From the NCBI GenBank assembly GCA_023101885.1, contig JALPQD010000143.1, positions 1,984,001-2,048,000 of the forward strand: a DNA stretch of 64,000 nucleotides, given 5' to 3'. A program made the translations under genes and the position numbers. Shown here in pieces: positions 1 to 10,979 of the stretch; the stretch's first letter is position 1, and each line of letters starts with the position of its first letter. Below the pieces are notes generated by a model, which saw only the letters and a list, made by a program, of their open reading frames with translations, was not told the origin of the DNA and did not search any database. The DNA is from Typhlomys cinereus (Eukaryota; Chordata; Mammalia; Rodentia; Platacanthomyidae).

Positions 1-231
1 GCAATAAACTGGTTATAGAGTCTCCTTACAACTTTTATGAAGGACTGCTCTAGGCAGTTGTTTGAATATCTTCCTTATTCCAAGCATGCCTTTTCCAGGC
101 TTTAATAATTATATAGCTGGCACATGTCGTGGTTATTCTAGTGATAAATTCACTCACCCAGACATAGAACAAAATATTCTTAAAATGTCACCCACATTGT
201 AATTCTTTACATGCATAGAGGAAAAAATACA

Positions 232-348
232 GCCAGGTGTGGCGACACCAGCCTGTGCTTCCAGAACTCAGAAGACTGATACAGAAGAATGCCTGCAAGT
301 TCATGGTTAGCTGTAGAGCAAGACCCTGCCTCAACTAAGCAAGCAAGC
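232..348 (+). repeat. B1 (7SL-derived) SINE, diverged
   Basis: The block reads like a worn B1: an opening gccaggtgtgg, then a stretch like ccagaactcagaagactga, then gagcaagaccctgcctcaa just before the end. It is followed directly by the long CA tract, which probably grew from its A-rich tail. It is much diverged and lacks part of the middle, so it is an old copy. B1 is rodent-specific, which supports the host assignment. Confidence 0.7.
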
Positions 349-359
349 AAGCATGCATG

Positions 360-365
360 CGCACA

Positions 366-410
<45 letters not shown>

Positions 411-676
411 ACATACATACACACATACACACACACATACACACACATACACACACACAGACACATACACACAGACACATACACATATACACACAGACAC
501 AAACACATACACACACAGACACACACACACATACACACACACATACACACCCGTATACACACATATACACATATACACACAGACACATACACACAGACAC
601 ATATGCATACAGACACACACATGCGCACATAATACACACGCATACATACGTACACACACACACACACACACACATA
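360..676. repeat. Long compound (CA)n / (CACATA)n microsatellite
   Basis: About 315 bp of CA dinucleotides interrupted by regular TA and GA steps (cacata, cagaca). It gives long Cys/Val and His/Thr open frames on both strands; these are artefacts of the repeat and not proteins. It lies at the 3' end of a B1 and probably expanded from its tail. Confidence 0.95.
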
Positions 677-1120
677 CAGGAGAAATAAAATAGTCCAAAT
701 TTTAGATTTCAGATCTAAACTGTAAGGAATTCAGTGATCCTGTATTTGTAAAATGCTCAGAAATAAAGAGATGTAGCAAGATGGATTTGATTTTTTACAG
801 ATAGAGTATATTTTGTGCTTTGAGAGGAAGAGACATTAAAAGTTTTATATAAAGACTTATAAAACTAATTAAAGCATAATGATTAAAAAATAAGAAATGT
901 TTTTATCTTATTCGTCATAGAAAGTCTGATGCTGTATGTTTAACTTTGGTTCTCAGTCTTCTGGTGTGTCAAATGAAGACAACTGAAGCAACCAGTTGAC
1001 AGAATTGCTGAGAGCAGGACAGAGCTAATATAGGCAGCTAAGGCAAGTTCAGGGAGCCTTGAAAAAAATTATATCATAATGCACTCATTATTATTGCCCG
1101 ATTGTTTGACATTGTACTTT
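677..1120. other. Unassigned single-copy sequence
   Basis: AT-rich DNA with no recognisable repeat, splice-bounded exon or RNA gene. I see nothing specific in it. Confidence 0.5.
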
Positions 1121-1132
1121 GGGTTCTTTCTT

Positions 1133-1156
1133 CTTTTTTTTTAATTTTTATTTGCG

Positions 1157-1208
<52 letters not shown>

Positions 1209-1404
1209 ACCACAGGCAAATTCAGGAACCACCATGGACCGCCTCCACCTTCTCTTTGTTTACTCTGCCCGGAGATTCACCAGGACCAGAAATGCAGGCC
1301 GCCCCTGCTTCTGCCCAGCGTCTATACATGGGGTCTAGGATCTGAACTAAAGACCTTCTGCCTGCAAGGCAGAGGATTAACCCTTGAGCCGCCTCTCCAG
1401 CCCC
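1133..1404 (-). mobile_element. B2-superfamily SINE, young subfamily, with TSD
   Basis: Reading the minus strand, the element starts ggggctggagaggcggctca (tRNA-like head) and runs through the body to a CA-rich tail, seen here as the TG tract at 1159-1205. It is flanked by an exact 12 bp duplication, gggttctttctt, at 1121-1132 and 1405-1416, as expected from L1-driven insertion. It closely resembles the copies at 1983-2282 and 41657-41954, so all three belong to a recent subfamily. Such SINEs are transcribed by RNA polymerase III from internal A and B boxes; whether this copy is active cannot be read from sequence. Confidence 0.88.
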
Positions 1405-1424
1405 GGGTTCTTTCTTTTTTTAAC

Positions 1425-1560
1425 ATTTTGTTTTAGAATTTTAAAATTCTTTGATGCTTTCACACATGAATGCAATAAATTTGTGTTTTCACCCCTTTCT
1501 ACCCAATCCCATCTCCTGCTCCTGTCCCATTGCATACTTTCTGCGTGGGGGATTTTTAAA
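1425..1560 (-). mobile_element. L1 3' UTR fragment, reverse orientation
   Basis: The stretch has the form of an inverted rodent L1 3' end: tttcacacatgaatgcaataaatt followed by pyrimidine-rich DNA (caccccttt, cccaatccc). A similar stretch occurs near 29345-29480. Strongly diverged; boundaries are approximate. Confidence 0.45.
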
Positions 1561-1844
1561 GTTTAATTTGCATAGTTGTTGAATTGCTTCTTGTGAAATT
1601 ATGGCTTGAGACTTTGAACATTTTTTCTCCCCTTGGATCTATTTTTCTCTTGCCTCAATTTTGACCTCTATTTTGTTGTAAAATATATTTTGTTATCTTC
1701 CTAGACTTTCTTGACTTTAAGTATCTTAAAGTTAAACTTAAAATACTGTGTTAATGTAGTCTTTCTTGGGCTTATACTTTTTAATTCTGAATTTTAAGAT
1801 CATTATCAGACTTTAGTTGGGCTGATATTTTTTACATACTTTTT

Positions 1845-2375
1845 AAATTAATTTTTTATTTTTCTACTTTTACAACCATATTGAGTACTCATCCCTGCTT
1901 CCCTCTATCTCCCCTTTCTCTCTTTCCTTCATCAATCTCTCCCATTCCCTCCCACCTTTTTCTTCCATTGAAGACTTTTTCTTTTTTTTCTTAATTCATT
2001 TTTTTAAAATTTTTATTATTTATTCAATTGTGCATGTATGCGTGTATGTGTGTGTGTGTGTATGTGTGTATGTGTGTGTGTGTGTGTGTGTAGAACCACG
2101 GACGAATTCGGGAACCACCATGGACGCCTCCACCTCCTCCTTGTTTACTCTGCCCCAGGATTCACAGGCTCTGTCCTATCAGGGCCAGAAACGCAGGCAG
2201 CCCCCCCCCCTTCCTAGGATCGAACTCAGGACCTTCTGCCTGCAAGGCAGAGGCTTAACCCCTGAGCCACCTCTCCAGCCCCGAAGACTTTCTTTTTCAA
2301 ATCACTTTACCTTCTACCTTGATGTCCTGTTGTGTGTGCTCTAAAGTTTTTCTATCATGTACATGGACATGGAAT
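1845..2375 (-). mobile_element. L1 3' UTR fragment (reverse), split by a SINE
   Basis: Pyrimidine-rich sequence from 1845 (ttttacaaccatattgagta, then CCCT-rich DNA) runs to 1979 and resumes after the inserted SINE at 2283. The part 2283-2375 matches 29689-29785 closely (caaatcactttaccttctac against ccaaaccactttgccttcta, and a shared gtgtgtgctctaaagttttt). The two blocks are therefore copies of one repeat, and the one at 29.7 kb lacks the SINE. The inverted pyrimidine tract suggests an L1 3' end. Confidence 0.6.
1983..2282 (-). mobile_element. B2-superfamily SINE, young subfamily, inserted in L1
   Basis: A near-complete copy in reverse orientation. The head ends at 2282 as cctgagccacctctccagcccc, the body holds gggaaccaccatggacg, and the TG tract near 2040-2092 is the CA-rich tail. 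The target gaagacttt is repeated on both sides (1970-1978 and 2283-2291), followed by T-rich DNA on the left, so the TSD is readable but blurred by the tail. The interrupted host repeat occurs uninterrupted at 29.7 kb. Confidence 0.87.
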
Positions 2376-3550
2376 GTTTTCTTTTTTTATTCATTTATGT
2401 AACTTGAATGAGTTTAGCTTGAAGTTCTGCTTTCTCATAATGCAGCTGAGTTGCAAGGGCAACTTTTATACCATAAGCATGAAGATTATCTTATGAAACA
2501 GATACTCAAAAACAATGAGAAAATAAGTCATTGAGAAAAATGTGATCAGTGTGACATGAAGAATATTTGTTAATGTCATGTAAATGTTCGAGTTGTTATA
2601 AATGCCCGAATGTGAGAACTGGATAAAAATGTAAGGAGAGAATACGATTTTAAAATTTCCTTATTGATGAACATTAACAGTTGTAAAGAAAGGTCATTTA
2701 AGTATTTGTTGCTGTCATTTATCACATGCAAAGAAAGTGTCGGAGAGCTAGAAGGGTGTGGGGGTCACTACAGTGAATAATAAATTCTGTGATGGACAAG
2801 TGTGGACAGTACTGGCGACAGGGAGTGAGTGGTTCAGTCATAAGGATCAATAAAAATCTCCTAAGGATGTAGCCTGACTCATGTGGTACACAGAGTCCTA
2901 AAATGATCTTAAGTCCTTAATGGCATTATATTGTCCTCTCCCTTTGAATCGACAGGACCTGTTATAGTTTCTATCTGTTATGAAGGGCAAAGACAATATA
3001 ATATCATTCCTTTCATTATATAAATTATATGGACAAAATTTGTGGATTTTTTCACATGCAGTGAAGGCTTCTCACCAGATTAGTTTAAACTAATGAGAAG
3101 TTACTTTGGGCGATGCTGGCCTAATCACATGGGCTCTTTGAGAGTGTCTAGATGGCAGGAAGATTGACCTTCTGAAGTAAGTAGCCATTCTGTAAGAAGG
3201 TCTGGGAATGGAACACATGGCAAGGAATTATATAGAGCTCCAGGAGCCGGAGACACCTCTGGCTGAAAGCCAGCAAAATCAGAAACCAAAATCCTCCAAC
3301 CACAGGGAGTTAGATACTGTAATTGTGTGTAAGAAGTCACATCCTTGAGGGACTGATGGAGGAACTCAACTAAGTTCATTAAGACTCCAGACCCATGAAA
3401 ACTGTCAGAGAATGAATACAGGTTTTTGACAATTGAGTTTGTGTACACTTATTACCTGGTATTAGAAAGGTAACACAGCAGAGGTATAAAAGCTCGTGCT
3501 TACTACATAAGGGAATGAATGTGAGGAGAACAACTAAAATACAAGCTTTC
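2376..3550. other. Unassigned single-copy sequence
   Basis: No repeat or gene recognised. A minus-strand open frame at 3125-3448 has no recognisable domain and no supporting splice or start context, so I do not call it. Confidence 0.45.
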
Positions 3551-3554
3551 TAAT

Positions 3555-3790
3555 TACCTCAGCTTGCTTTGCCAAGTGACTCTGAACAGGTTGCTTAACC
3601 TGCAAAAAGGACATCACCACGCCCATGACCACCATTCTTGTTTTCCTTATCCTGCCATTATCTATCAGTACAGACCCTTATCATCTTCTTCCTCATCCTC
3701 TTCTCCTTCCTCTCATAGAATCATTGTGAATGTTAAGTAAGTGAACCTGGAATGAATTTAAACAGAAAAGCAGCCTGAACACAGACAGGT
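3555..3790 (+). repeat. MIR-like relic, interrupted
   Basis: The phrases ccaagtgactctgaacaggttgc and cttaacct resemble the MIR core (tgaccttgggcaagttacttaacct). The later catagaatcattgtgaatgt resembles the MIR segment catagggttgttgtgagga. CT-rich DNA lies between them. Old and weakly matched. Confidence 0.45.
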
Positions 3791-5085
3791 TTCTAGTTTT
3801 GATTGAGTCTATGTTTTCTTTAAAGTGATGCAATTTATGTTGTTTTTCATTGAAGAACTTGGCTTTCATAACCTGACAGCTCTTGTGTCTTTATTTGGAG
3901 AAAGATAAAGTTTCAAAGTCTCATTTCTCACAGAATTGTTATGAAATCATGGTCCTCTCCTTCTAGGGTAGTGAGATCAAATAATACACATTTAAGTATC
4001 AAACAATACACATTTAAGAATTTCTAAAATTACCAGAGAAAAACTTAGAGTTGTTATTATTTGTGGTTTTCATCCCTGGACAAATGACTCATATAAAAGT
4101 TATATCTGTACATGTGTGAAAAGCTCCTACATAATCAATAGATTACTGAGGGATGACTCAATCTCTCTAATGATCCTAGTCTTTGAAACGAAGACTTTTT
4201 AATTGGTCCAGGATGCCTGGAATTAGGTAAATACTGAAAAATAGAGTGTAGATGCTCTTCCAATCACTATATGTCTTTATCTTAAGAATTCTTCACCTTA
4301 ATTACTCCCTGTGTATATGAATGTGGCCAGGCAGAGTGATTTACATCCCTGAGGTCTTTCTCTTCACAGTTGCATAATTATTTGTCCTTTGATTTTCTGT
4401 TTCATGGCTCCTGTTTTCAGAGGGGTTTCCCTGCCCAGTCAATGGCCAGTTTCGCTCAGTGAAAAAAAGTTTTTGCACACCATGTGCCTTATTGCTGCTA
4501 TGACTTTTTGTGAATAGGGCTGTTGCCACTGGTAGTCTTCTAGCATAAGCTACAAACCAAAAATGCTGGGAGTTGGGTGAGAAACAGGAAAGATACATTT
4601 TGTTTTCTCCCTGTGTAAACGCAGCACTTCTTTTGCTGCTTGGCTTACTCTGTTGGCGTTGGTGCTTCCTCTTTCTTTCTGTCTCATCCGGGCATAGACG
4701 ATGTTTACTGTTGTCTTACAAATTATCCTTCCGCTTGGCATTTGCTGTTGGTAATTGCCCACTAACTTTCTCCCCATTGGAGTAATGAGTGGCAATTTGA
4801 TCTCTACTTCCAAGCAGATATTATGGTTTCTTATCATTATTACACTGCATCCATTTCTCCCTTGTACTCTATTTGACTTATGTTTCTATAATGGCTTTTT
4901 TTAGGAGAAGGAAACAGAAGTCATTTATATTCATAATGATTTCACATTTTGAAGAGCAAGGCAAGAAAGTATACTCAATGTCTTCTGTATGCTGATTTAG
5001 ATTAGAGGATCAAATAACAATTGCTAACATTTTTAATCAAGTTTGAAAGTCGTGCAATTATACAAACATAACAGAATGCTTTGTG
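3791..5085. other. Unassigned sequence
   Basis: No repeat, exon or RNA gene that I can support. Open frames on both strands at 4341-4837 overlap each other, lack recognisable domains and have no promoter context. Confidence 0.45.
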
Positions 5086-5089
5086 CTTT

Positions 5090-5258
5090 TTTGTTGTGTG
5101 TTTTGCTTTGTTTTGAGGCTGGGTCTTTTTTCTGTAGCCCAGACTAGCCTGAAACTTACCATGACTCCCAGGTTAGCCTAGAATTTGTGACAACCCTATT
5201 GTCACAGCTTCCCCAACCCAGGACTACAGGTGCAGGCACCACACATAGATTCTTCACC
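5090..5258 (-). repeat. B1 SINE, reverse orientation
   Basis: Reverse B1 hallmarks in order: tttgaggctgggtctttttt, tgtagcccagactagcctga, and caggactacaggtgcaggca near the left end of B1. It is slightly longer than a standard B1 monomer because of a diverged internal stretch. Confidence 0.75.
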
Positions 5259-5674
5259 ACTTCTGGTAGAGCAAGGAGCAGAGCCTTTCTTTGTTTTAGG
5301 AGAACAGGCCAGGACCTCGGGCATTGACAAAATGGCTTCCTTATTGATCACAGAGTGTCACCTTTGAAATTGAAAACATGTGCCCATTGATAACACCTCC
5401 TTTTCTGTGGTGTTTTGGGGTCACTGAGAGCCACGAGACAAAGAACAGCAGAGGCCAATATTCCTCTGCCACAGGAAAATCCCATGATTCTCCTGTAGCT
5501 TGCTTGAATACACATTTCCCCCTACAGGCAGAACATACCGTTAGCACCATATGTAGAGTGATTTTGCATTCACCTGCTCTTAGTTTCAGAACCTAACCAT
5601 CTCTCTCCTGAACTGAAATTTCCTCCCACTTTTCTTAACCTTTGGTACCTCTCTTTTTTTATACAATTTTATAA

Positions 5675-5903
5675 AAATTTAGTGTGTGTGTGAATCAGAA
5701 GATGACTTTGGGAGTCATCCTGGATTGCTTCTACTTCCTTTTTGCTTAGTTCTGGGGTTTCTCAGGCTCCTTCTTCCAGGGCTGGAAAGTGTAGACTGTC
5801 ACCATTTCTGCTTAATATTGTGTCATGGGATTTAGGATCCGAACTCAGGACCTTTTGCTCTTGAAGCAGAGTCTTATCCCCTGAGCATTTTCTCCAGCTC
5901 CAT
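5675..5903 (-). mobile_element. B2-superfamily SINE, older subfamily
   Basis: Contains the older form of the window's main SINE: tgggagtcatcctggattgc, tctgaactcagga-like text (tccgaactcaggaccttttg), and a head ending attttctccagctcc. A short TG tract marks the tail. It is more diverged than the copies near 1-2 kb, so it is an earlier insertion. Confidence 0.8.
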
Positions 5904-5924
5904 TTATCTCTTTTTAAAAATTTT

Positions 5925-6590
5925 TTAAATTTTTTCTCCCACATTTTATTTTCTTTCCTAATCATATTAGCTCAATTGGTACCCATCCTCTCCCTCCCCT
6001 ATTCCTTCCCCAGTTGTCACCCATTGCACTCTCCCTCTTCCCCCTTCCTTTCACCCCTCCTCTGTCCCTCCCCCTCTTCCAGTGCCTCCCTCTTCCTCCC
6101 TCCCATCCCCTGGGGCATCCATTCCTGTGAATGCCAAACCTCCCTCTGAGTCCTCCACCCTATGGAGGGTTCAGCACTCTGCAGAGCCTGAGCCCCTCTT
6201 GGGCTCCCTGCTAGTATAGGAACTCTATTATGACTGTTAATCCCTTGCCTCTAAGGTTCCTATTTCCTGGTGCCTTCTCCCCTGTCACTGGGGGGTCATT
6301 AACATGTCAGCCATTGTGCAGGTCAGGCAAAGTCCAATCCTGGCTGCTGCAGCCCTAATTTGTGTGGAATATCTTGCATATTGTTGGTCCTCTCCATCTT
6401 TAGGCTCTTACAATCGCCCAAGGTTCCCTGAGGTTTAGGATGGGAATATATTTGGTTGGTCTGGTTCCAGGTGAATAATGTAGGGACTTGGTGTTCTAAA
6501 TTGTGGTTTGTTGTTGTTTTCAGTTTTGCTTTTCCTGCACTGCCCTTGGTTACATCTCAGTCAGTATCAAAGGCCATTCATCTCTTTTTA
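5925..6590 (-). mobile_element. L1 3' UTR with polypyrimidine tract, reverse orientation
   Basis: Left to right: a T-rich start (reverse poly-A), a long C/T-rich tract at 5985-6110, then non-repetitive UTR sequence. Its reverse complement matches the plus-strand L1 end at 48.0-48.4 kb: ggcattcacaggaatggat here against ggcatgcacattaatggat there, and gttcctatactagcaggg against gttcctatgcttaagggg. This is a 5'-truncated L1 with only 3' UTR left and no ORF2. Confidence 0.75.
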
Positions 6591-6664
6591 ATCCATCTTT
6601 TCCTCTAAGCAGAATCATGACTACAACATTCCCTCTCAAAAAAATCTTTATCATCTCCCATGAT

Positions 6665-7030
6665 AACTAAAAGAAAGTAATTGAGAACATAGGTTTTGGA
6701 GCAAGGAGAACGTGACTTGGCTAGGCAAGCTTAGGACAGTAACTGTCTGAACCTCAGCTACCTCCTCTGGTTGTAGAGTACTGGTACTGACTGTGCATCA
6801 TTGTGAGCACTCAGAGTACTGGTACTGACTACAGATCACTGTGAGCGGATAGAGTACTGGTACTCACTGCAAACCACTGTGAGGATGAAGAGTACAGGTA
6901 CTGACCAGAGATCACTGTGAGGGTGTAGAATACTGGTACTGACCACTGACCACTGTGACAACCAGAAATGACCAATGAAAGTACTTAGCAGAGCATTTTG
7001 CACAGTGTGAGCTTTCGAAAAACCTTAGTT
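6665..7030 (+). repeat. MIR relic containing a minisatellite
   Basis: The left part (aggttttggagcaaggagaa ... gtctgaacctcagctacctc) and the right part (gaaagtacttagcagagcat ... gcacagtgtgagctttcgaa) are MIR-like halves in plus orientation. Between them lies a tandem array that looks like an expansion of the MIR centre. Confidence 0.65.
6776..6965 (+). repeat. 5 x 38 bp minisatellite
   Basis: Five head-to-tail units start at 6776, 6814, 6852, 6890 and 6928, each exactly 38 bp. The shared core is gagtactggtactgac, then a variable middle, then cactgtgag. Units differ at several positions, so the expansion is not recent, yet length has been preserved. Confidence 0.9.
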
Positions 7031-7909
7031 CTTAACTACGTTTTTGATTTTGGCAGGTTGATTTTTAAGTTAGTTTCCCTTTCAGAAAATTGGAGGAAAA
7101 ATTAGGAAAAAACAATCCTATAATTTGGCCTCTTTGTCCAAACCTCAAAACTTATTGTAATTCAAGTGTAAGATAACTGTGATTCATGATTTTTTTCCCC
7201 TACTATTTCAGGTCATTTTATATTCAAGTGATCATTATTATTAGACGAACACTCCATTTTGGAATCTGATTTTTCAGGGGATGACAGCATTGTCAACATA
7301 ACAGGGCCCAAAAGAAACACATAGTCAGATCAAAGAGACTCAGCCAGAGAAGAATCTTATTCAGAACAAGCAAGAAAGAAAATAGTGTTCAGAGGAAAAT
7401 TAAAGAGGTTGCCAAGAAATTGAATAGTCAGCAAGAACATTTTCCTCGGTGCAAAGTGCTTTGTGCGTTTTGATTTCCTTTCTTTTCTTTTCTATTTTTT
7501 TGAAAACATGTACTCATTCGAATATCTTTGCCTTTGATGGCCTACTTGGAATAACCCACATTATTTGCTCTACACATTTACTCACAGCCCATTCTCTCAC
7601 CACCGTCTTAAGAACTCAACCCTGATTTTCTTACTGCTTTTTCTATATTATTATTATTATTATTAATTATTATTTTGGAATAACACACTTCTCTCCTACA
7701 GAATATTCACTACCTTCTCTACCAAAAAACATTCTGTCTAAGAGCAGGACCTTTGTTCAGCTTGGAGTTTTATATCTCTAATTTCTTGACTTTATAGTAT
7801 TCAATTAATAATTAGAGATGAACATAAATTTATTAAATTTAAGGTCCAAATACCTTAGAAATTTTTTTTACTTATGTATCTGAGCTTAATTAATCAATTG
7901 ATTGATTGA
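7031..7909. other. Unassigned sequence with a short (ATT)n run
   Basis: AT-rich single-copy DNA. A short ttattattattatta run lies at about 7648-7676. Nothing else recognised. Confidence 0.45.
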
Positions 7910-8062
7910 TTTTACAGTACAGACCTATGTATCCAGTGCTTGGCTTTTAGAGCAGGGTCACATTATATAATCCTAGTTGTCTTTGTTCTTAGGAGACTTC
8001 TGCTTAAATTCTTTGTAGACTATCAGTGCTGTACCACTGAGTACATCTCCAACTCTCTCGAG
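7910..8062 (-). repeat. B1/ID-like relic, reverse
   Basis: The end gtgctgtaccactgagtaca and tctccaac resembles a reversed ID element (gctctaccactgagctacatccccagcc). The preceding agggtcacattatataatcc resembles reversed B1. Strongly diverged. Confidence 0.45.
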
Positions 8063-8724
8063 AAATGTTTCAAAGGTATTCTCCTACTTTGCTGATTGTT
8101 AATAATCTCATTTCTTCCTAAACAGCTCCATGGCCAAGGAGATACTCAGGCAGCATTTTCTCTGTAGAAAATTGCATTCAATTTGCTTTGTGTAGATAAA
8201 TGTACATAGTATTTATGAAGGACTAATTATTATTATAAACATGATAGATAAAAAGCATTTTTGGTTAAAAAAGCTTGCATTGTAACAGCTTGGATATATT
8301 GTTTACAAGGACTTATCGTGTCTAAATGACCACATTCAAATTGTTAGTAGTTGTTAGTAGTGCAAAAAATGGGAGATAAAGGAGAATGAGTGTGTTTTCA
8401 GCAGGCACAGACTTTCAAAGCTGCCATACATTGTGCCTGTGTTTGGTAGGACTGCTGTGCACTGAGAAGACTGTTAAAAGCATTAATCTTATGTCAGATG
8501 TACTTACTGTTACCTACACATTCTAGAAGCTGCATGGAGTGATGGGATGCCAGCAGCAGAGCCTCCTAGTCGTCAGCCCTGAGCTTCTTTCCTGCTCTGA
8601 AATTCTGTGCATCTCAAACAGACCTTTCAAAACATCATTTGACTCTTAATCCTTGTGCTCAGTGGTCCACAGAACCAGAGCCAGAGCATCATGATGCATG
8701 AGCCCCTGATTTACCCTACTCCTC
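8063..8724. other. Unassigned sequence
   Basis: No recognisable repeat or gene. Mixed AT-rich single-copy DNA. Confidence 0.4.
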
Positions 8725-8890
8725 CCCTGTTGTACTCCTGATGAAGTACTACAACTTAACCTTCTGCTGACTCAGCTTCCTATATATAAATGGGAATGAT
8801 ATGAGCTGTCCTCTACCAACAGAATATTAGGAGGAAAAAACAAATGACATGAACTACATTGATATGTAAATATATGTTACCATGACTGCA
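8725..8890 (+). repeat. MIR relic
   Basis: The run acaacttaaccttctgctga, ctcagcttcctatatataaa, tgggaatgatatgagctgtc and gaatattaggagg follows the 3' half of MIR (acttaacctctctg ... ctcagtttcctcatctgtaaaatgggaataat) in order and spacing. Confidence 0.65.
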
Positions 8891-9635
8891 AAACTCTTTA
8901 AAGGACAACAGTTTACTTATTGTGTTAGCTACCCCCTTTTTATTCTACCAATATAGAGAGAAAAACAAAGAAAGAAAGAAAAAGGAATAATTTCAAAATG
9001 CAACCCCAACTCTCTTAGACATTAAGGACTTGCCTCCTATCTTCCATATTAGTTCTGCCATAGATTTCTAAGTGCCACTTTATATCTATTTAGAAATATA
9101 AATATGAATAACAGAATGTAAAAATAAGGACTGAAATCAAGAGGGAAAAAACCTCAAGTGACTCTAAGAATATATTCCTATCCATTTTAGTATGTGTTAG
9201 CTAAAAATCATTGAAACCACTTGTGCTTACAAAGAATACCCGTCTCTCTTCTTTTTTATAGCCCTCTCTTGCTTATCTTCATTTCACTATATATTTTTTA
9301 AACGTTGCAGTCTTGTTTTACATATTAAACTTAAATCGGTTTCAAATGGAAATACACATAACCATGCCAAAACATTTTCTTCAGTGGAAGATAAATCATA
9401 TCATTTACTTTATTATATGTTTTGCTTTTGCAAAAACTCTTACCTAAATGTACAGACTTACATGAGCTTAAATAGTCTGAGTCAAGGATGTGGAGAAAGG
9501 AATACATATACTGATGCATACATATACTGAAGCAGCACTCACATAGCTGAGCTCTAACAAACAATTGCATTCTCTCACTTTAAAGGGCAAAGAACAAACC
9601 ATATGTCTGTTTTAGTGACTCCATCTTGAGACGGT
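8891..9635. other. Unassigned AT-rich sequence
   Basis: No repeat or exon recognised. The minus-strand open frame at 9331-9570 has no domain and no context. Confidence 0.4.
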
Positions 9636-9639
9636 GCAC

Positions 9640-10020
9640 TCATTCCTTCTATTATATTTTCAAATAAATACATATGGGACCCGTCAGATGTCAACAGTGC
9701 CTGAGAAAAGAGCGCGGATTAGTCACACTGGCACAGCACAGAAGCCTCAGGAACAATGAACGGTGCTCTGGAAGACCCCTGAATACAAGCCTATTTGCCT
9801 CTTAATCCATATGAATAATTAATGATAATTATCATGCTGCAGTTATTATCTGTGATAATAATATATCCGTAAGGTGAATAAATTCAATCTGCTACTATGC
9901 AGAAATGGCAACTCATAATATTCTTAAGAAATACAGATATAATTATCAGTATTAATGGTCAAGGGAAAAGAGGAATTTTTATATAAGGAATTACAGCCAA
10001 AGGTCTGAAGTCAGGTGGAA
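9640..10020. promoter_or_regulatory. Candidate conserved non-coding block, AT-rich
   Basis: Single-copy, non-repeat DNA dense in TAAT and GATA words: gaataattaatgataattat, then ttattatctgtgataataat. It includes a perfect 14 bp palindrome, atgataattatcat, at 9822-9835. Such clusters are typical binding grounds for homeodomain and GATA factors, but the words are common in AT-rich DNA. Enhancer function is inference. Confidence 0.35.
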
Positions 10021-10479
10021 ATGAATCCTCCTGATAATGTTTCCTCGCGTGCCATCACTGCTGTGGGCCTACTGTGATGATGTTAGGTTCCTACTTTTGT
10101 GGATAGGATCCATTTAAGCAAAAAGCATTACCACACAGCGTGTACTGTGATCTGTTGGTAGCACGTCCATCATCACTCGGAAGAAAATAATGCTGCTTAG
10201 GCTTAAGATTCTGCAAAGGACACTTGAACATGGTAGAGGACACTGGCTGCTGGACAATTTAGCATTTGCAGAAAGAAAAGAAAAATGTCAAACAGAATTA
10301 GATATGAAAAGCATGGTTTTCTGGCTGGCAGTGCCGATTCACGGTAGCTATAGACAGTGGTTGTTCATTGTGAGGTGCCCTGGCTGCTTAGAGTCAGTCA
10401 GTGAAGTGAAACGCAGCCATGGCACAGGATCTAATCCTTTGAGTTCCTGTCACCACTGGAAGGCAAGCTGCTTTTCCTC

Positions 10480-10568
10480 ATCATTATGTATGCACATGTG
10501 TCTTTGTGTGTGTGTGTGTGTGTGTGCGCGTGTGTGTGTGCACGCGCACGCACGCACACACATATGCA
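10480..10568. repeat. (TG)n / (CA)n microsatellite
   Basis: A TG run from 10505 switching to gcgcgtgtg and then cacgcacgcacaca. The switch of strand phase within 60 bp makes it partly self-complementary and prone to hairpin or Z-DNA forms. Confidence 0.85.
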
Positions 10569-10979
10569 CTCACAAGGTGGTACATTTATTACATACATCG
10601 ATCCTATTTGGAAAAGTCAGATGCATTGAGGTATAACTTATGAAAGGTAATAATTATTCCATTTCTTAGTTATAATTTCTTAGTTGCGAAAATACTGTAT
10701 AGTCATTTGGTTTTCTTAATTGAGTGCTGAAGTATTTTTTTCAGTATTTGCCTTTAATGGTTGCTGGTGGAAGGAGTATTATTTTCTTTAGTGCCGTAGC
10801 CACTGAGAAGTAGCCCACACTTCAGTAAATATTCTCCTTCCCATACACATGCAGGCAGCACTCATGCTCAGGGAGTCGCTCATACACAAGGACATGAAAG
10901 TAGGAGGGGGACAGGTTGGAAGAAGGGTATCAGTGGAGAACAAGGAGGATAAAACTATTAACATTCCTAAGACTAAGCC

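Noticed and set aside
207..698. Long Cys/Val and His/Thr open frames
   Set aside because: They are translations of the CA tract on both strands and in several frames, with no other coding evidence.
958..985. cttctggtgtgtcaaatgaagaca as a B2 body match
   Set aside because: Short, isolated match with no B2 head, tail or TSD around it.
1102..2344. Open frames containing RTTGKFRNHHG- or VEPRTNSGTTMD-type peptides
   Set aside because: They cross the two minus-strand SINEs and recur at 41.7-41.9 kb in the third young copy; the similarity is repeat identity, not a protein family.
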